This document shows positions 1-5,530 of a stretch of DNA of 5,858 bases, one piece after another (position 1 is the first letter of the stretch; every line of letters starts with the position of its first letter). A program made the translations under genes and the position numbers. The stretch is from assembly GCA_021817355.1 (NCBI GenBank), contig JAKAVI010000393.1:1-5858 (forward strand). Reading direction: 5' to 3'. Source of the DNA: Pseudomonadota bacterium (GTDB lineage: Bacteria > Pseudomonadota > Alphaproteobacteria > Micropepsales > Micropepsaceae). The notes beneath the pieces are model-generated. The model saw only the letters and a program-made list of their open reading frames with translations. It searched no databases and was not told where the DNA came from.

Positions 1-22
1 TGAGCAATTACCCGGGATGTGC

Positions 23-277
23 CTATAGAACCGGTCGAAATTCGACAGAAGCAGCGTGGGGCGCGCAGCGGGAGCACTTCGGGTTGGTGATGGGCCTTGG
101 AGGTGCCAATCCATCTGAGTGCGCGCGGCTAGTCCTCCATCGATGTCTAGACTGCATGTAGTCGACGAACGCAATAATGTTTTGTGTGCCGAAAGCCATT
201 AGATCGCCATGCCATGTGTACAGGATGCGACCGGCGGTCAGTCCGGCAATGGCTTCCTGTCCGTCTTGTGTGAGCAT
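23..277 (-). CDS. Possible small ORF of unknown function, doubtful
   Basis: An 84-codon reading frame. The first 45 residues look protein-like: MLTQDGQEAIAGLTAGRILY, then a WHGDLMAFG stretch and a hydrophobic NIIAFVDYM. The last 35 or so are Pro/Arg/Cys-rich and look like random translation. No good Shine-Dalgarno sequence lies before the ATG at 277. I recognise no family, signal peptide or catalytic motif. It may be the front of a decayed gene whose frame was lost near position 140, or a chance ORF. The low coding density and other broken genes here make a remnant plausible. Confidence 0.2.
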   Translation of the reverse strand: MLTQDGQEAIAGLTAGRILYTWHGDLMAFGTQNIIAFVDYMQSRHRWRTSRAHSDGLAPPRPITNPKCSRCAPHAASVEFRPVL

Positions 278-647
278 GTCAGTGGTTTAACGTGTGATGC
301 GGCCGCATAGATCTATTCTGGAAGTTCATTCACTCCTGCGCCCGGATTAGTGCCGTCTGATGACCGGTTTTAGCGACACCGTGAAGCCTTTCCAGGCTGG
401 CGGCGGCTAGTACGCCTCTGTCTCGGTAAGAACGCGTACTGAGCTCCGTTAGGTAGAGTTCATTGCAGATCTATCATCTCACCCCGGTTATGATGGCGTC
501 GTCAGTGCTTTTGGCGAAACGCCGGAGAGGTGTTTGAAAAGTGGAAGACATCCGATGGGTGACTTTGGGAATCAGAGTGAGAAGTTCTTTGACAATGGGG
601 GATAGGTCGGGGCGCCGCCGAAGTAGTTGAAATCCGCATGTTCTGCG
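278..647. other. Spacer without recognisable gene
   Basis: About 370 bp downstream of the phosphodiesterase gene. Frames on both strands are short or are shadows running out of that gene. I see no tRNA arms, repeat array or strong hairpin with a T-run. Nothing can be assigned. Confidence 0.4.
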
Positions 648-1274
648 TCACGTGAAATAGTGTGCCGCGTCGTCGGGAAAGTCGGTGCACAATAGCAAGC
701 CCGCCGCGATCCCAGGCGGGAGATCCCGTAAATCCTGCCAAAGTGGCTCGTGACGTCGCCCATGCAGCTCTGGAGAGACGATGGCCACCGTTTTGTCCTG
801 CACACGAAGGGTGCGCAACAAATCGAGAGTCCACCACTCCGTCTCGAATGCGTCGAGCCAAACGCCGGCGGTTTTGTCATGCAGGAGTGAATGGGGTTCG
901 TATTCACTGAGGCGGGCGAACACTGGCATACCGGCGCGTAAATAGGAGAGGCTGTCGGGAATGGACATGTCAAAGAGAAAGTAATTATCAACGTGATGCG
1001 TGGTGAGTGCTCGTGCCACTATGCTCTGCAGGCCATCTGCCTTGATATTTAGTGCGAGCGGCGTGGATTTTCCATGTGCGACATAGGCCTGAAGCAGATG
1101 CGTGAACGGAAGTGCTCCACGGTTGGGCAGGTCGTGGCAGACCACAATGTTGCCATCCAAGTCACGTAAATCGGTTTCGATCCCGTAAGCTCCCGCCCAG
1201 GCGCGTTCGAACGCAGGCAACGTGTTTTTCTCGCCGGTCTCCCGCCAGTAACCTCGGTGAGCAAGAATTTTCAT
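648..1274 (-). CDS. Glycerophosphodiester phosphodiesterase family protein (compact form)
   Basis: A 208-residue protein of the GDPD superfamily, whose members hydrolyse glycerophosphodiesters to glycerol 3-phosphate and an alcohol with a divalent metal in a TIM barrel. The N-terminal signature is clear: the HRG motif at 6-8 (catalytic His6, Arg7), NTLPAFERAW at 17-26, Glu33 and Asp35 of the ETD metal site, and His47-Asp48 of VVCHD. Where classical GDPDs carry a Glu-x-Lys motif, this one reads LNIKADG (75-81), so the usual third acidic ligand appears to be Asn76. GVWLDAFE (137-144) and SPELHGR follow, with CTDFPDDA near the end. No signal peptide is seen, so it is probably cytoplasmic. The length is below the common 240-250, but both ends look natural. 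The ATG at 1274 has AGGA 8 nt upstream. The true substrate is uncertain because of the altered motif. Confidence 0.85.
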   Translation of the reverse strand: MKILAHRGYWRETGEKNTLPAFERAWAGAYGIETDLRDLDGNIVVCHDLPNRGALPFTHLLQAYVAHGKSTPLALNIKADGLQSIVARALTTHHVDNYFLFDMSIPDSLSYLRAGMPVFARLSEYEPHSLLHDKTAGVWLDAFETEWWTLDLLRTLRVQDKTVAIVSPELHGRRHEPLWQDLRDLPPGIAAGLLLCTDFPDDAAHYFT

Positions 1275-1666
1275 CAGAGAGTTCCTGCGCAGGATGAAGC
1301 GACTACATCTACGATCATGCCATCAGGGTCCGTTCAGTAATCTCCGCAGGTGTCCTGGCGGCAACGCTCCCCGGGGTTCATCCAAGCATGGGCACCTAAT
1401 TCTGTCAAAATTGTCATTATGCCATTGCACAAGTCACCTTAGCGCAGGAAATTCAGTCTTAAGCTCGTGCGATGTCGCGGGCAAACCCTATGATAGCTAT
1501 TGCTGAATTTGGAAGTCCTGGCCGAACTCTCTTCAAATTCCTGCAAAGCGCAGTCAATCCCAGTGACTTGAAGGTTAGGAGGCGGCGGGTAACCGGTAGC
1601 ATGATGCCAACAAGGCGTCGCCGACTCTAAAAGTGGTTGGCGCGGTATCAGGGTGCATGGGAGGCT
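1275..1666. other. 392-bp spacer between reductase and phosphodiesterase genes
   Basis: It holds the leader of the phosphodiesterase gene. On the minus strand a perfect TTGACA (plus strand 1403-1408) lies 17 bp before a poor TTGGAT (1380-1385), a weak promoter candidate. GCCAAC and GTTGGC around 1608-1640 can pair over a 24-nt loop but lack a T-run. A 70-codon plus-strand ORF here (1294-1506) has random-looking composition and is not called. The spacer is too long for an obvious operon between the two minus-strand genes. Confidence 0.4.
1283..1294 (-). promoter_or_regulatory. Ribosome binding site inside a 12-bp palindrome
   Basis: TCCTGCGCAGGA is a perfect palindrome. Its minus-strand AGGA is the Shine-Dalgarno sequence of the phosphodiesterase gene, 8 nt before the ATG at 1274, and fixes that start. 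The dyad could be a protein site or simply chance. With no loop it is a poor RNA hairpin. Confidence 0.45.
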
Positions 1667-2443
1667 TCACAACGAAGCGTAAGCCACGCCCCCATCAACG
1701 GCGATGGTTACGCCGACAGCATAATCGCCCGCACGGGATGCCAGATAGATGGCCACACCTTGCATGTCCTCATCGCGACCAATACGACGGGCTGGGATGA
1801 ATTTAACTAGATCATCGGCATGATCGCGCGCCACACGGTTCATTTCCGTGGCGAATGCTCCGGGGGCAATTGCCGAGACGACAATGTGATCGCTGATTAG
1901 CCTTGCGGCCATACGGCGGGTAAGATGTATAAGTCCGGCTTTGCTCGCGTGATAGGAATAGGTTTCCTGAGGATTGGGGCGGATGCCGTCGATAGAGGCA
2001 ATGTGGATTACTTTGGCAGGACGGTCTGCGCTTGCCGCTGCCCGCAACCTCGGTGCCAGAGCCTTAGTAAGAAAGAACGGTGACTTCAAATTGAGGTTCA
2101 TCACCTTGTCCCAACCTGCCTCGGGAAAATCATCGAACGGGGCTCCCCATGCAGCTCCGGCGTTGTTTACCAGGATGTCCAGCTTTTTCTCGCGCTCGCC
2201 CAACCGATCCGCCAGAGCCTGACAGCCCTCAACGGTCGAGACATCCTGCGGAAGGGAAATGCAGGTCCCCCCCGCTGAACTCAGCTCCGAGGCAGCGGCG
2301 TCACAGGCGGCTGTTTTGCGTGAGGAAACGTACACTTTTGCGCCCTGCGCCAGAAAGCCAGCGGCTATCATCTTGCCAATGCCACGGGAGCCACCCGTGA
2401 CGAGCGCCGTGCGACCCTCCAATGAGAAAAGATCGGTGAGCAT
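1667..2443 (-). CDS. SDR family oxidoreductase, RhlG-like beta-ketoacyl reductase type
   Basis: A 258-residue classical short-chain dehydrogenase/reductase. Visible are the Rossmann motif GGSRGIG (17-23), Arg42 after strand 2 (SSRK, suggesting NADP(H)), NNAG (93-96), Asn118, Ser150, and Tyr164-x3-Lys168 in YHASK, plus the C-terminal VDGG of the family. The Ser-Tyr spacing is one residue longer than the usual 13. NNAGAAWGAPFDDFPEAGW and the KVMNLNL stretch recall RhlG, an NADPH-dependent ketoacyl reductase, and gluconate 5-dehydrogenase-like SDRs. The substrate cannot be fixed from sequence. The start at 2443 is chosen because AAGGA sits 6 nt upstream. A longer reading to an ATG at 2506 adds 21 residues unlike an SDR N-terminus and would overlap the likely promoter. 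It is divergent from the cupin gene. It is intact and ends in TGA. Confidence 0.9.
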   Translation of the reverse strand: MLTDLFSLEGRTALVTGGSRGIGKMIAAGFLAQGAKVYVSSRKTAACDAAASELSSAGGTCISLPQDVSTVEGCQALADRLGEREKKLDILVNNAGAAWGAPFDDFPEAGWDKVMNLNLKSPFFLTKALAPRLRAAASADRPAKVIHIASIDGIRPNPQETYSYHASKAGLIHLTRRMAARLISDHIVVSAIAPGAFATEMNRVARDHADDLVKFIPARRIGRDEDMQGVAIYLASRAGDYAVGVTIAVDGGVAYASL

Positions 2444-2476
2444 GGAAATTCCTTTTTGCACGATTGGTCCGACATG

Positions 2477-2506
2477 ATTCTGCGCCATATTTGATCCTGA
2501 ATGCAA
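2477..2506 (-). promoter_or_regulatory. Candidate promoter of the SDR gene
   Basis: On the minus strand, TTGCAT (2501-2506) is followed after 18 bp by CAGAAT (2477-2482), each four of six matches to sigma-70 consensus. Transcription would begin near 2470, giving a leader of about 27 nt before the ATG at 2443. The prediction is by eye. The rest of the 2444-2719 spacer, which must also hold the cupin promoter, shows no clear motif. Confidence 0.35.
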
Positions 2507-2703
2507 TTGCCTGATGGTTCAGCTTGGCCCGGCCCTCTTCCATTAGAAGTCCAGATGCAGGTGTGCGTAGCTCGGGCTGTCAGATGAGTGTGGCTTCTGC
2601 TCGCTGCTGGGTTCGTTTCGAAGAGTGGATGCCAGCCTCCAGACATGGTAGGTCAGCCTCAAGGTAAGACTGCTTGCATACTGGGTGCGGAAAATTGGAC
2701 GCT

Positions 2704-2711
2704 GGAGAAGG
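2704..2711 (+). promoter_or_regulatory. Ribosome binding site that decides the cupin start
   Basis: GGAGAAGG ends 8 nt before the ATG at 2720. The frame stays open upstream to an ATG at 2588, but no comparable site precedes the earlier ATGs at 2588 or 2645. ChrR-type cupins typically begin at the MLLN-like sequence found at 2720. Confidence 0.7.
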
Positions 2712-2719
2712 CAGAGCAA

Positions 2720-3409
2720 ATGTTGCTCAATGAAAATCTATCGGCTCCCACGCGCGTTGATGCTGCGGCGCTTAACTGGGTCCCTAGCCCCGCGAAGGGC
2801 GTGGAGAGACGAATGTTGTTCCGCATCGGCGACGAAAAGGCTCGGGCGACGTCGATCGTCCGCTACGCAGCTGGAAGCCAGTTTTCCTACCATCGGCACC
2901 CGGGAGGCGAGGAATTTCTGGTTCTGGATGGAATTTTTCAGGACGAAACTGGAGACTTTTGTGCCGGGAGTTATGTACGCAATCCGCCTGGAAGCGGGCA
3001 CGCACCCCGTACCAAGGATGGGTGCACTATTTTTGTCAAACTCTGGCAATTTCGCGTTGATGATGCCGAGCACGTTGTGCGGCGTCCCGGGGAGGGTGAA
3101 GCGGTCCAATTGCGCTCTGGCGTGAGCGAGGCTACCGTACTTTTTCGTGGCGCCGATGAGTGCGTCATGCTTGAGAAATGGCAGGCCGGTGCGGCCATAG
3201 AACTATCCGGCGTTAAGGGACTGGAGCTCCTTGTCCTTGATGGGGACTTGGGTGAGGGCGAAGCGAGGTTAGGCCCCCTGACATGGCTTCGCTTGCCCGC
3301 CGGAATGCCACTGCAGGCCCGTGTCGGGGTCAATGGCGCCTCGGTCTGGTATAAGAGCGCACCTCTGTTACACCGCCAGGCCTGTCCCTTCGATTGGCGT
3401 TCATTCTGA
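2720..3409 (+). CDS. ChrR-type cupin domain protein, two cupin halves
   Basis: A 229-residue protein. Residues 1-110 match the cupin of ChrR-like proteins: LNWVPSPAKGVERRML (18-33), RIGDEKARATSIVRYAAGS (35-53), then YHRHPGGEEFLVLDG (57-71) and YVRNPPGSGHAP (85-96). His58, His60, Glu64 and His94 form the expected metal site. Residues 115-215 repeat the fold, with GLELLVLDGDLGEG aligning to the first half, but the His pair is gone (IELSG in place of YHRHP), so the second half probably binds no metal. The N-terminal zinc anti-sigma domain of ChrR is absent, so this is a stand-alone cupin rather than a proven anti-sigma factor. Such proteins are often annotated as cupins of unknown function, sometimes linked to oxidative stress or dioxygenase chemistry. 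It is divergent from the SDR gene. Its 3' end overlaps the end of the decayed minus-strand gene by 9 bp. Confidence 0.88.
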   Translation: MLLNENLSAPTRVDAAALNWVPSPAKGVERRMLFRIGDEKARATSIVRYAAGSQFSYHRHPGGEEFLVLDGIFQDETGDFCAGSYVRNPPGSGHAPRTKDGCTIFVKLWQFRVDDAEHVVRRPGEGEAVQLRSGVSEATVLFRGADECVMLEKWQAGAAIELSGVKGLELLVLDGDLGEGEARLGPLTWLRLPAGMPLQARVGVNGASVWYKSAPLLHRQACPFDWRSF

Positions 3410-4179
3410 ACAGGCAAGCCGATCAGTTTGATCATCAGACGTACCAGTACCGGCTGCAGCGAGCTCAGAAGTCGTGCTTCTGAGCGCTGACATACCAAAG
3501 ACCATTCCCAAAAATCCCGCACTGGAGTTGACCAGGTAGCAAGCCGTGAGCAGGCAGGCAAACTCTTGGCCTTCCGCACCCCCGTCGCACCGCTCGGAAC
3601 TCTCTTGCTTTCAAGTCCGTCTGCAATCTCGGCAGTGGGGTAAAGCCCAAGACAATCTGATTGATTGCGATGTACCAGGTAGGGGACGAGCCATGGTGCG
3701 AGAACGTCAGCTCGATCTTCCGAAGCCGTTAGCTCGCCGGAGGCAGCAATGCCGGCACTCTGGAAACTGGCAGCCCACCAGCTGCCGCGTTGAGCAGAAT
3801 ATGCTGTTCGTAACCCCTCCGTGTAGCAGCATTCCATTTTATGATTGCCCCTGCTATTCCGATGTAGGCGAGGATGCGCCAGCGCCGACCGCTTCGATGA
3901 ACAGAGGAATTCGCCTTGAGGGTATCGCGTTTGATAGGCCATACGCGCGCCGCCAATCCCCCAAATAGCGCGCTGAAAGTCGTCAGGTCAGTGCCGACGC
4001 AATTCCAACCAGCATCGCAATGAGAACAGCATCGCGTCCACGCAGAAAGTCAGCGGCAGGGCTCGCACGTAATGTGACGGGGAAGATATTGTGACGGGGA
4101 AGATATAGAGCCACCAGGGAGGTAAGGGAACTTCGAAACCGGGCGAACAGCAACAGAACGGGGCGGCCACTATCGCCAC
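3401..4179 (-). pseudogene. Decayed membrane protein gene, possibly an MFS-type transporter
   Basis: Coding-like pieces follow one another on the minus strand in different frames. First (from about 4179): PLPPWWLYIFPVT, then, after a 17-bp duplication, LRASPAADFLRGRD and AVLIAMLVGIASALT up to a TGA near 3985. One frame over, TTFSALFGGLAARV and RRWRILAYIGIAGAII lead to a TAA near 3729, with WYIAINQIVLGFTPLP beyond it. Last, in another frame (open 3610-3401), EGQEFACLLTACYLVNSSAG and FLGMVFGMSALRST end in a TGA at 3401-3403. The alternating hydrophobic and basic-loop pattern, and a C-terminal helix of the type LVNSSAGFLGMVFG, suggest an MFS permease, but I cannot name the family. The GTG at 4179 is only a possible start. 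At least three frame or stop lesions mean it is not functional as one protein. Two adjacent remnants are also possible. Confidence 0.45.
4074..4107. repeat. 17-bp tandem duplication
   Basis: GTGACGGGGAAGATATT (4074-4090) is followed at once by GTGACGGGGAAGATATA (4091-4107), identical in 16 of 17 positions. Seventeen is not a multiple of three, so the duplication shifts the minus-strand frame. With one copy removed, the upstream PPWWLYIFPVT reading joins the downstream LRASPAADFLRGRD reading without a stop. Confidence 0.9.
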
Positions 4180-4249
4180 GCCCCTTTGGTATCGCGTCAG
4201 TTGATAGCTTTGATATTACTTACACCTGGGGCCTTGTGAATCCCGCGCC

Positions 4250-4290
4250 TGGCCGCCGCCGACACTAATTGGCGGCCACGCGTCGGTTTT
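4250..4290. other. GC-rich inverted repeat downstream of the alanine-zipper lipoprotein gene
   Basis: TGGCCGCC (4250-4257) and GGCGGCCA (4271-4278) form a perfect 8-bp stem with a 13-nt loop. An alternative stem, CCGAC (4259-4263) with GTCGG (4282-4286), is followed by TTTT on the plus strand. It lies about 37 bp past the lipoprotein stop. On the minus strand no T-run follows the strong stem, so it is not a textbook terminator for that gene, though it could act in transcript ending or 3' stability. The rest of 4180-4314 shows no gene. Confidence 0.4.
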
Positions 4291-4314
4291 ATAAGGATAG
4301 GAACTCAGCCCGCG

Positions 4315-4605
4315 TCAGCCCCGCTGGCCCTTCCTTTTTCTCATGGAATCCAGGCGGTCATTTGCCCGCTTTGCATCGGCCGCGGCGGCGTCAGCTTTCT
4401 GGCTTGCGCTATCGGCGCTTTGGGTTGCCGTGTCGGCTTTCTGACTTGCCGCGTCTGCGGTTGCCTGAGCATGCTGGGCCGCTGACAGAGCTTCGTCGGC
4501 TGTCGACTGTGCGTGCTCGACAGCGTCCTGGGTCGCACATCCGCCAAGCATCAATGGCCCGGCGAGGAGAACGACTAGGGCGGAACTACGTAAAAGTGTG
4601 CGCAT
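4315..4605 (-). CDS. Alanine-zipper outer-membrane lipoprotein (Lpp/OprI type)
   Basis: A 96-residue lipoprotein. The signal peptide is RTLLRSS, a hydrophobic core, and the lipobox LGGC with lipidated Cys23. Ala24 at +2 suggests outer-membrane sorting. The mature part is one alanine-rich helix. Alanines occupy every a/d position from 32 to 81 with strict 4-3 spacing (32, 36, 39, 43, 46 ... 78, 81), flanked by Val29, Leu85 and Met88. This is the trimeric alanine-zipper pattern of Lpp and OprI. A 14-residue unit starting ASQKAD recurs at 53 and 67. The C-terminus is RKRKGQRG, so the final Lys that Lpp attaches to peptidoglycan is missing, although internal lysines lie nearby. The ATG at 4605 is chosen because AAAGGA lies 7 nt upstream. 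The alternative ATG at 4611 lies almost on the ribosome site. Confidence 0.88.
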   Translation of the reverse strand: MRTLLRSSALVVLLAGPLMLGGCATQDAVEHAQSTADEALSAAQHAQATADAASQKADTATQSADSASQKADAAAADAKRANDRLDSMRKRKGQRG

Positions 4606-4660
4606 GGACATGTCCTTTCGAAAATCCTGTTCCCGTGCATTCCTCCCGACCGAGAGTATT

Positions 4661-4695
4661 ATTGGAATATTCAATATGACATTGACTATTATCAA
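4661..4695 (-). promoter_or_regulatory. Candidate promoter and near-palindrome of the alanine-zipper gene
   Basis: On the minus strand TTGATA (4690-4695) precedes GAATAT (4667-4672) by 17 bp. Transcription would start near 4660 and give a leader of about 55 nt. The -10 lies inside ATTGGAATATTCAAT (4661-4675), whose core GAATATTC is a perfect palindrome with ATTG/CAAT arms offset by one base, so a regulator could bind there. The stretch is much more AT-rich than its surroundings. Confidence 0.4.
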
Positions 4696-4803
4696 GCGTG
4701 AAAGTCGCGAATGCCAATCTAGGGGCTTTTTGCCCTGCATGGAGCGCACGAAGCACTTGCGAACGGGTCGATCATGCTTTGTGGTAACCGTTACGCTCTC
4801 GCT

Positions 4804-5337
4804 TTAATTGTCCCCCTGGGGCTTAGCAATAATTGACCGCAGGTGATCGATCAGATCGTGTGCGTTGAGCGCACGCGGTTCCTTCTTTGCTTGGGCGTCT
4901 GTCAAGAGAACGATTTCTGCGTAGGCCTGCAAGCGGGTAATGGGATGAGACACAGCGTTGTAAGGAGGAGCCCAGGTCCAGCTATGCCAGTACAAACCAT
5001 AGCCGCGTCAGCCGGGAAAGCTGGAAAATGTGGACATGTAGGTTGTCTTGGCTTCCGTCGTTCGGGTGTCAAACATGAACCAATTTCGCCCAGCTTTGAG
5101 GGTAACTTGTGCCGATCGCATGAGAAGATAGTCTTCAACGCGCTGGCGATTGGTAGAGGCGTTGCCAGTAAAGGTGATCCGGTAACGATCAGTGGTCAGC
5201 TGCGTGCCAGTATAGCCCGTTGTGCTACCCGCGGCTTTGGGTACGTACGGAGCAGGTTCATTTGCACAGCCGCTGAGAAAAGTCAGTACAGCGAACGTGA
5301 GCGCCGTTCGAATTTGAGCATCGCTATGAGAACGCAT
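4804..5337 (-). pseudogene. CC0125/CC1285-like lipoprotein gene interrupted by an in-frame TGA
   Basis: A 177-codon frame with a stop at codon 110 (TGA at 5008-5010). The start at 5337 has AGGA 9 nt upstream and gives a lipoprotein signal: RSHSDAQIRTA, a hydrophobic stretch, and LSGC with Cys24. YVPKAAGSTTGYTGTQL, DRYRITFTGNASTNRQRVED, YLLMRSAQVTLKAG and DTRTTEAKTTY follow, as in the CC0125/CC1285 family of envelope lipoproteins of unknown function. After TGA the same frame continues with RGYGLYWHSWTWAPPY, HPITRLQAYAEIVLL and NAHDLIDHL, which looks like the family C-terminus. So nothing is frameshifted; one codon became a stop, most simply from TGG or CGA. As it stands it would make a 109-residue lipoprotein lacking its C-terminal third. 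A sequencing error or readthrough (UGA followed by C is a leaky context) remain possible. Other genes here end in TGA, which argues against TGA being a sense codon. Confidence 0.75.
4981..5003 (-). other. Small stem-loop just after the internal TGA
   Basis: GCTATG (4981-4986) and CATAGC (4998-5003) pair perfectly around an 11-nt loop. On the minus strand the stem begins 4 nt after the TGA at 5008-5010. A six-pair stem is short and can arise by chance. It is noted only because of its position. Confidence 0.3.
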
Positions 5338-5404
5338 GCGTGCGGGTCCTGAGAGAGGCATTCGCATGTCGGCGCGCTGGAGTACACAGTGTTGCGTTAA
5401 ATCA

Positions 5405-5435
5405 ATTATGAAGCGAAATGGTGACGTGGCTTCAA
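5405..5435 (-). promoter_or_regulatory. Weak candidate promoter of the interrupted lipoprotein gene
   Basis: On the minus strand TTGAAG (5430-5435) and CATAAT (5405-5410) are good hexamers, but the spacer is 19 bp, longer than ideal. The ATG at 5337 would be about 60 nt downstream of the start point. The 5338-5530 spacer is divergent and must also serve the plus-strand gene at 5531, for which I see no clear promoter. Confidence 0.28.
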
Positions 5436-5530
5436 TCATGCGACTGTTACGGTTGATGTGGCTCAAGAGTAAAGGGCGGCGAACGGCCATGAATTGTTTG
5501 AGAAGTGACCAGAAGCCGTCCTTAGGAAAG

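Noticed and set aside
572..991. Minus-strand ORFs over the 3' half of the phosphodiesterase gene (also 502-861)
   Set aside because: They are out-of-frame shadows of a gene with intact catalytic motifs.
1294..1506. 70-codon plus-strand ORF in the spacer
   Set aside because: Cys/His/Ser-rich random composition and no recognisable family. The AGGA just before its ATG is better explained as part of the palindrome serving the opposite gene.
2971..3942. 323-codon minus-strand ORF, the longest open frame in the window
   Set aside because: About 440 bp lie antisense to the well-supported cupin gene. It is Ser/Arg/Cys-rich without motifs, and coding-like signal over 3401-3942 lies in other minus-strand frames.
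3546..3968. 140-codon plus-strand ORF
   Set aside because: It is antisense to the transporter remnant, with Arg/Pro/Ser/Cys-rich random-looking sequence, no ribosome site and no motif.
4160..4187. GGGGCG...CGCCCC hairpin followed by TTT as a plus-strand terminator
   Set aside because: The T-run is only three bases, the loop is 13 nt, and no plus-strand gene ends just before it. It overlaps the possible start of the transporter remnant.
5008..5010. TGA read as a sense codon by an alternative genetic code
   Set aside because: The phosphodiesterase, reductase, cupin and alanine-zipper genes all end naturally at TGA.
4843..5352. 169-codon plus-strand ORF
   Set aside because: It is the antisense shadow of the TGA-interrupted lipoprotein gene, which has a lipobox, ribosome site and family-like motifs.
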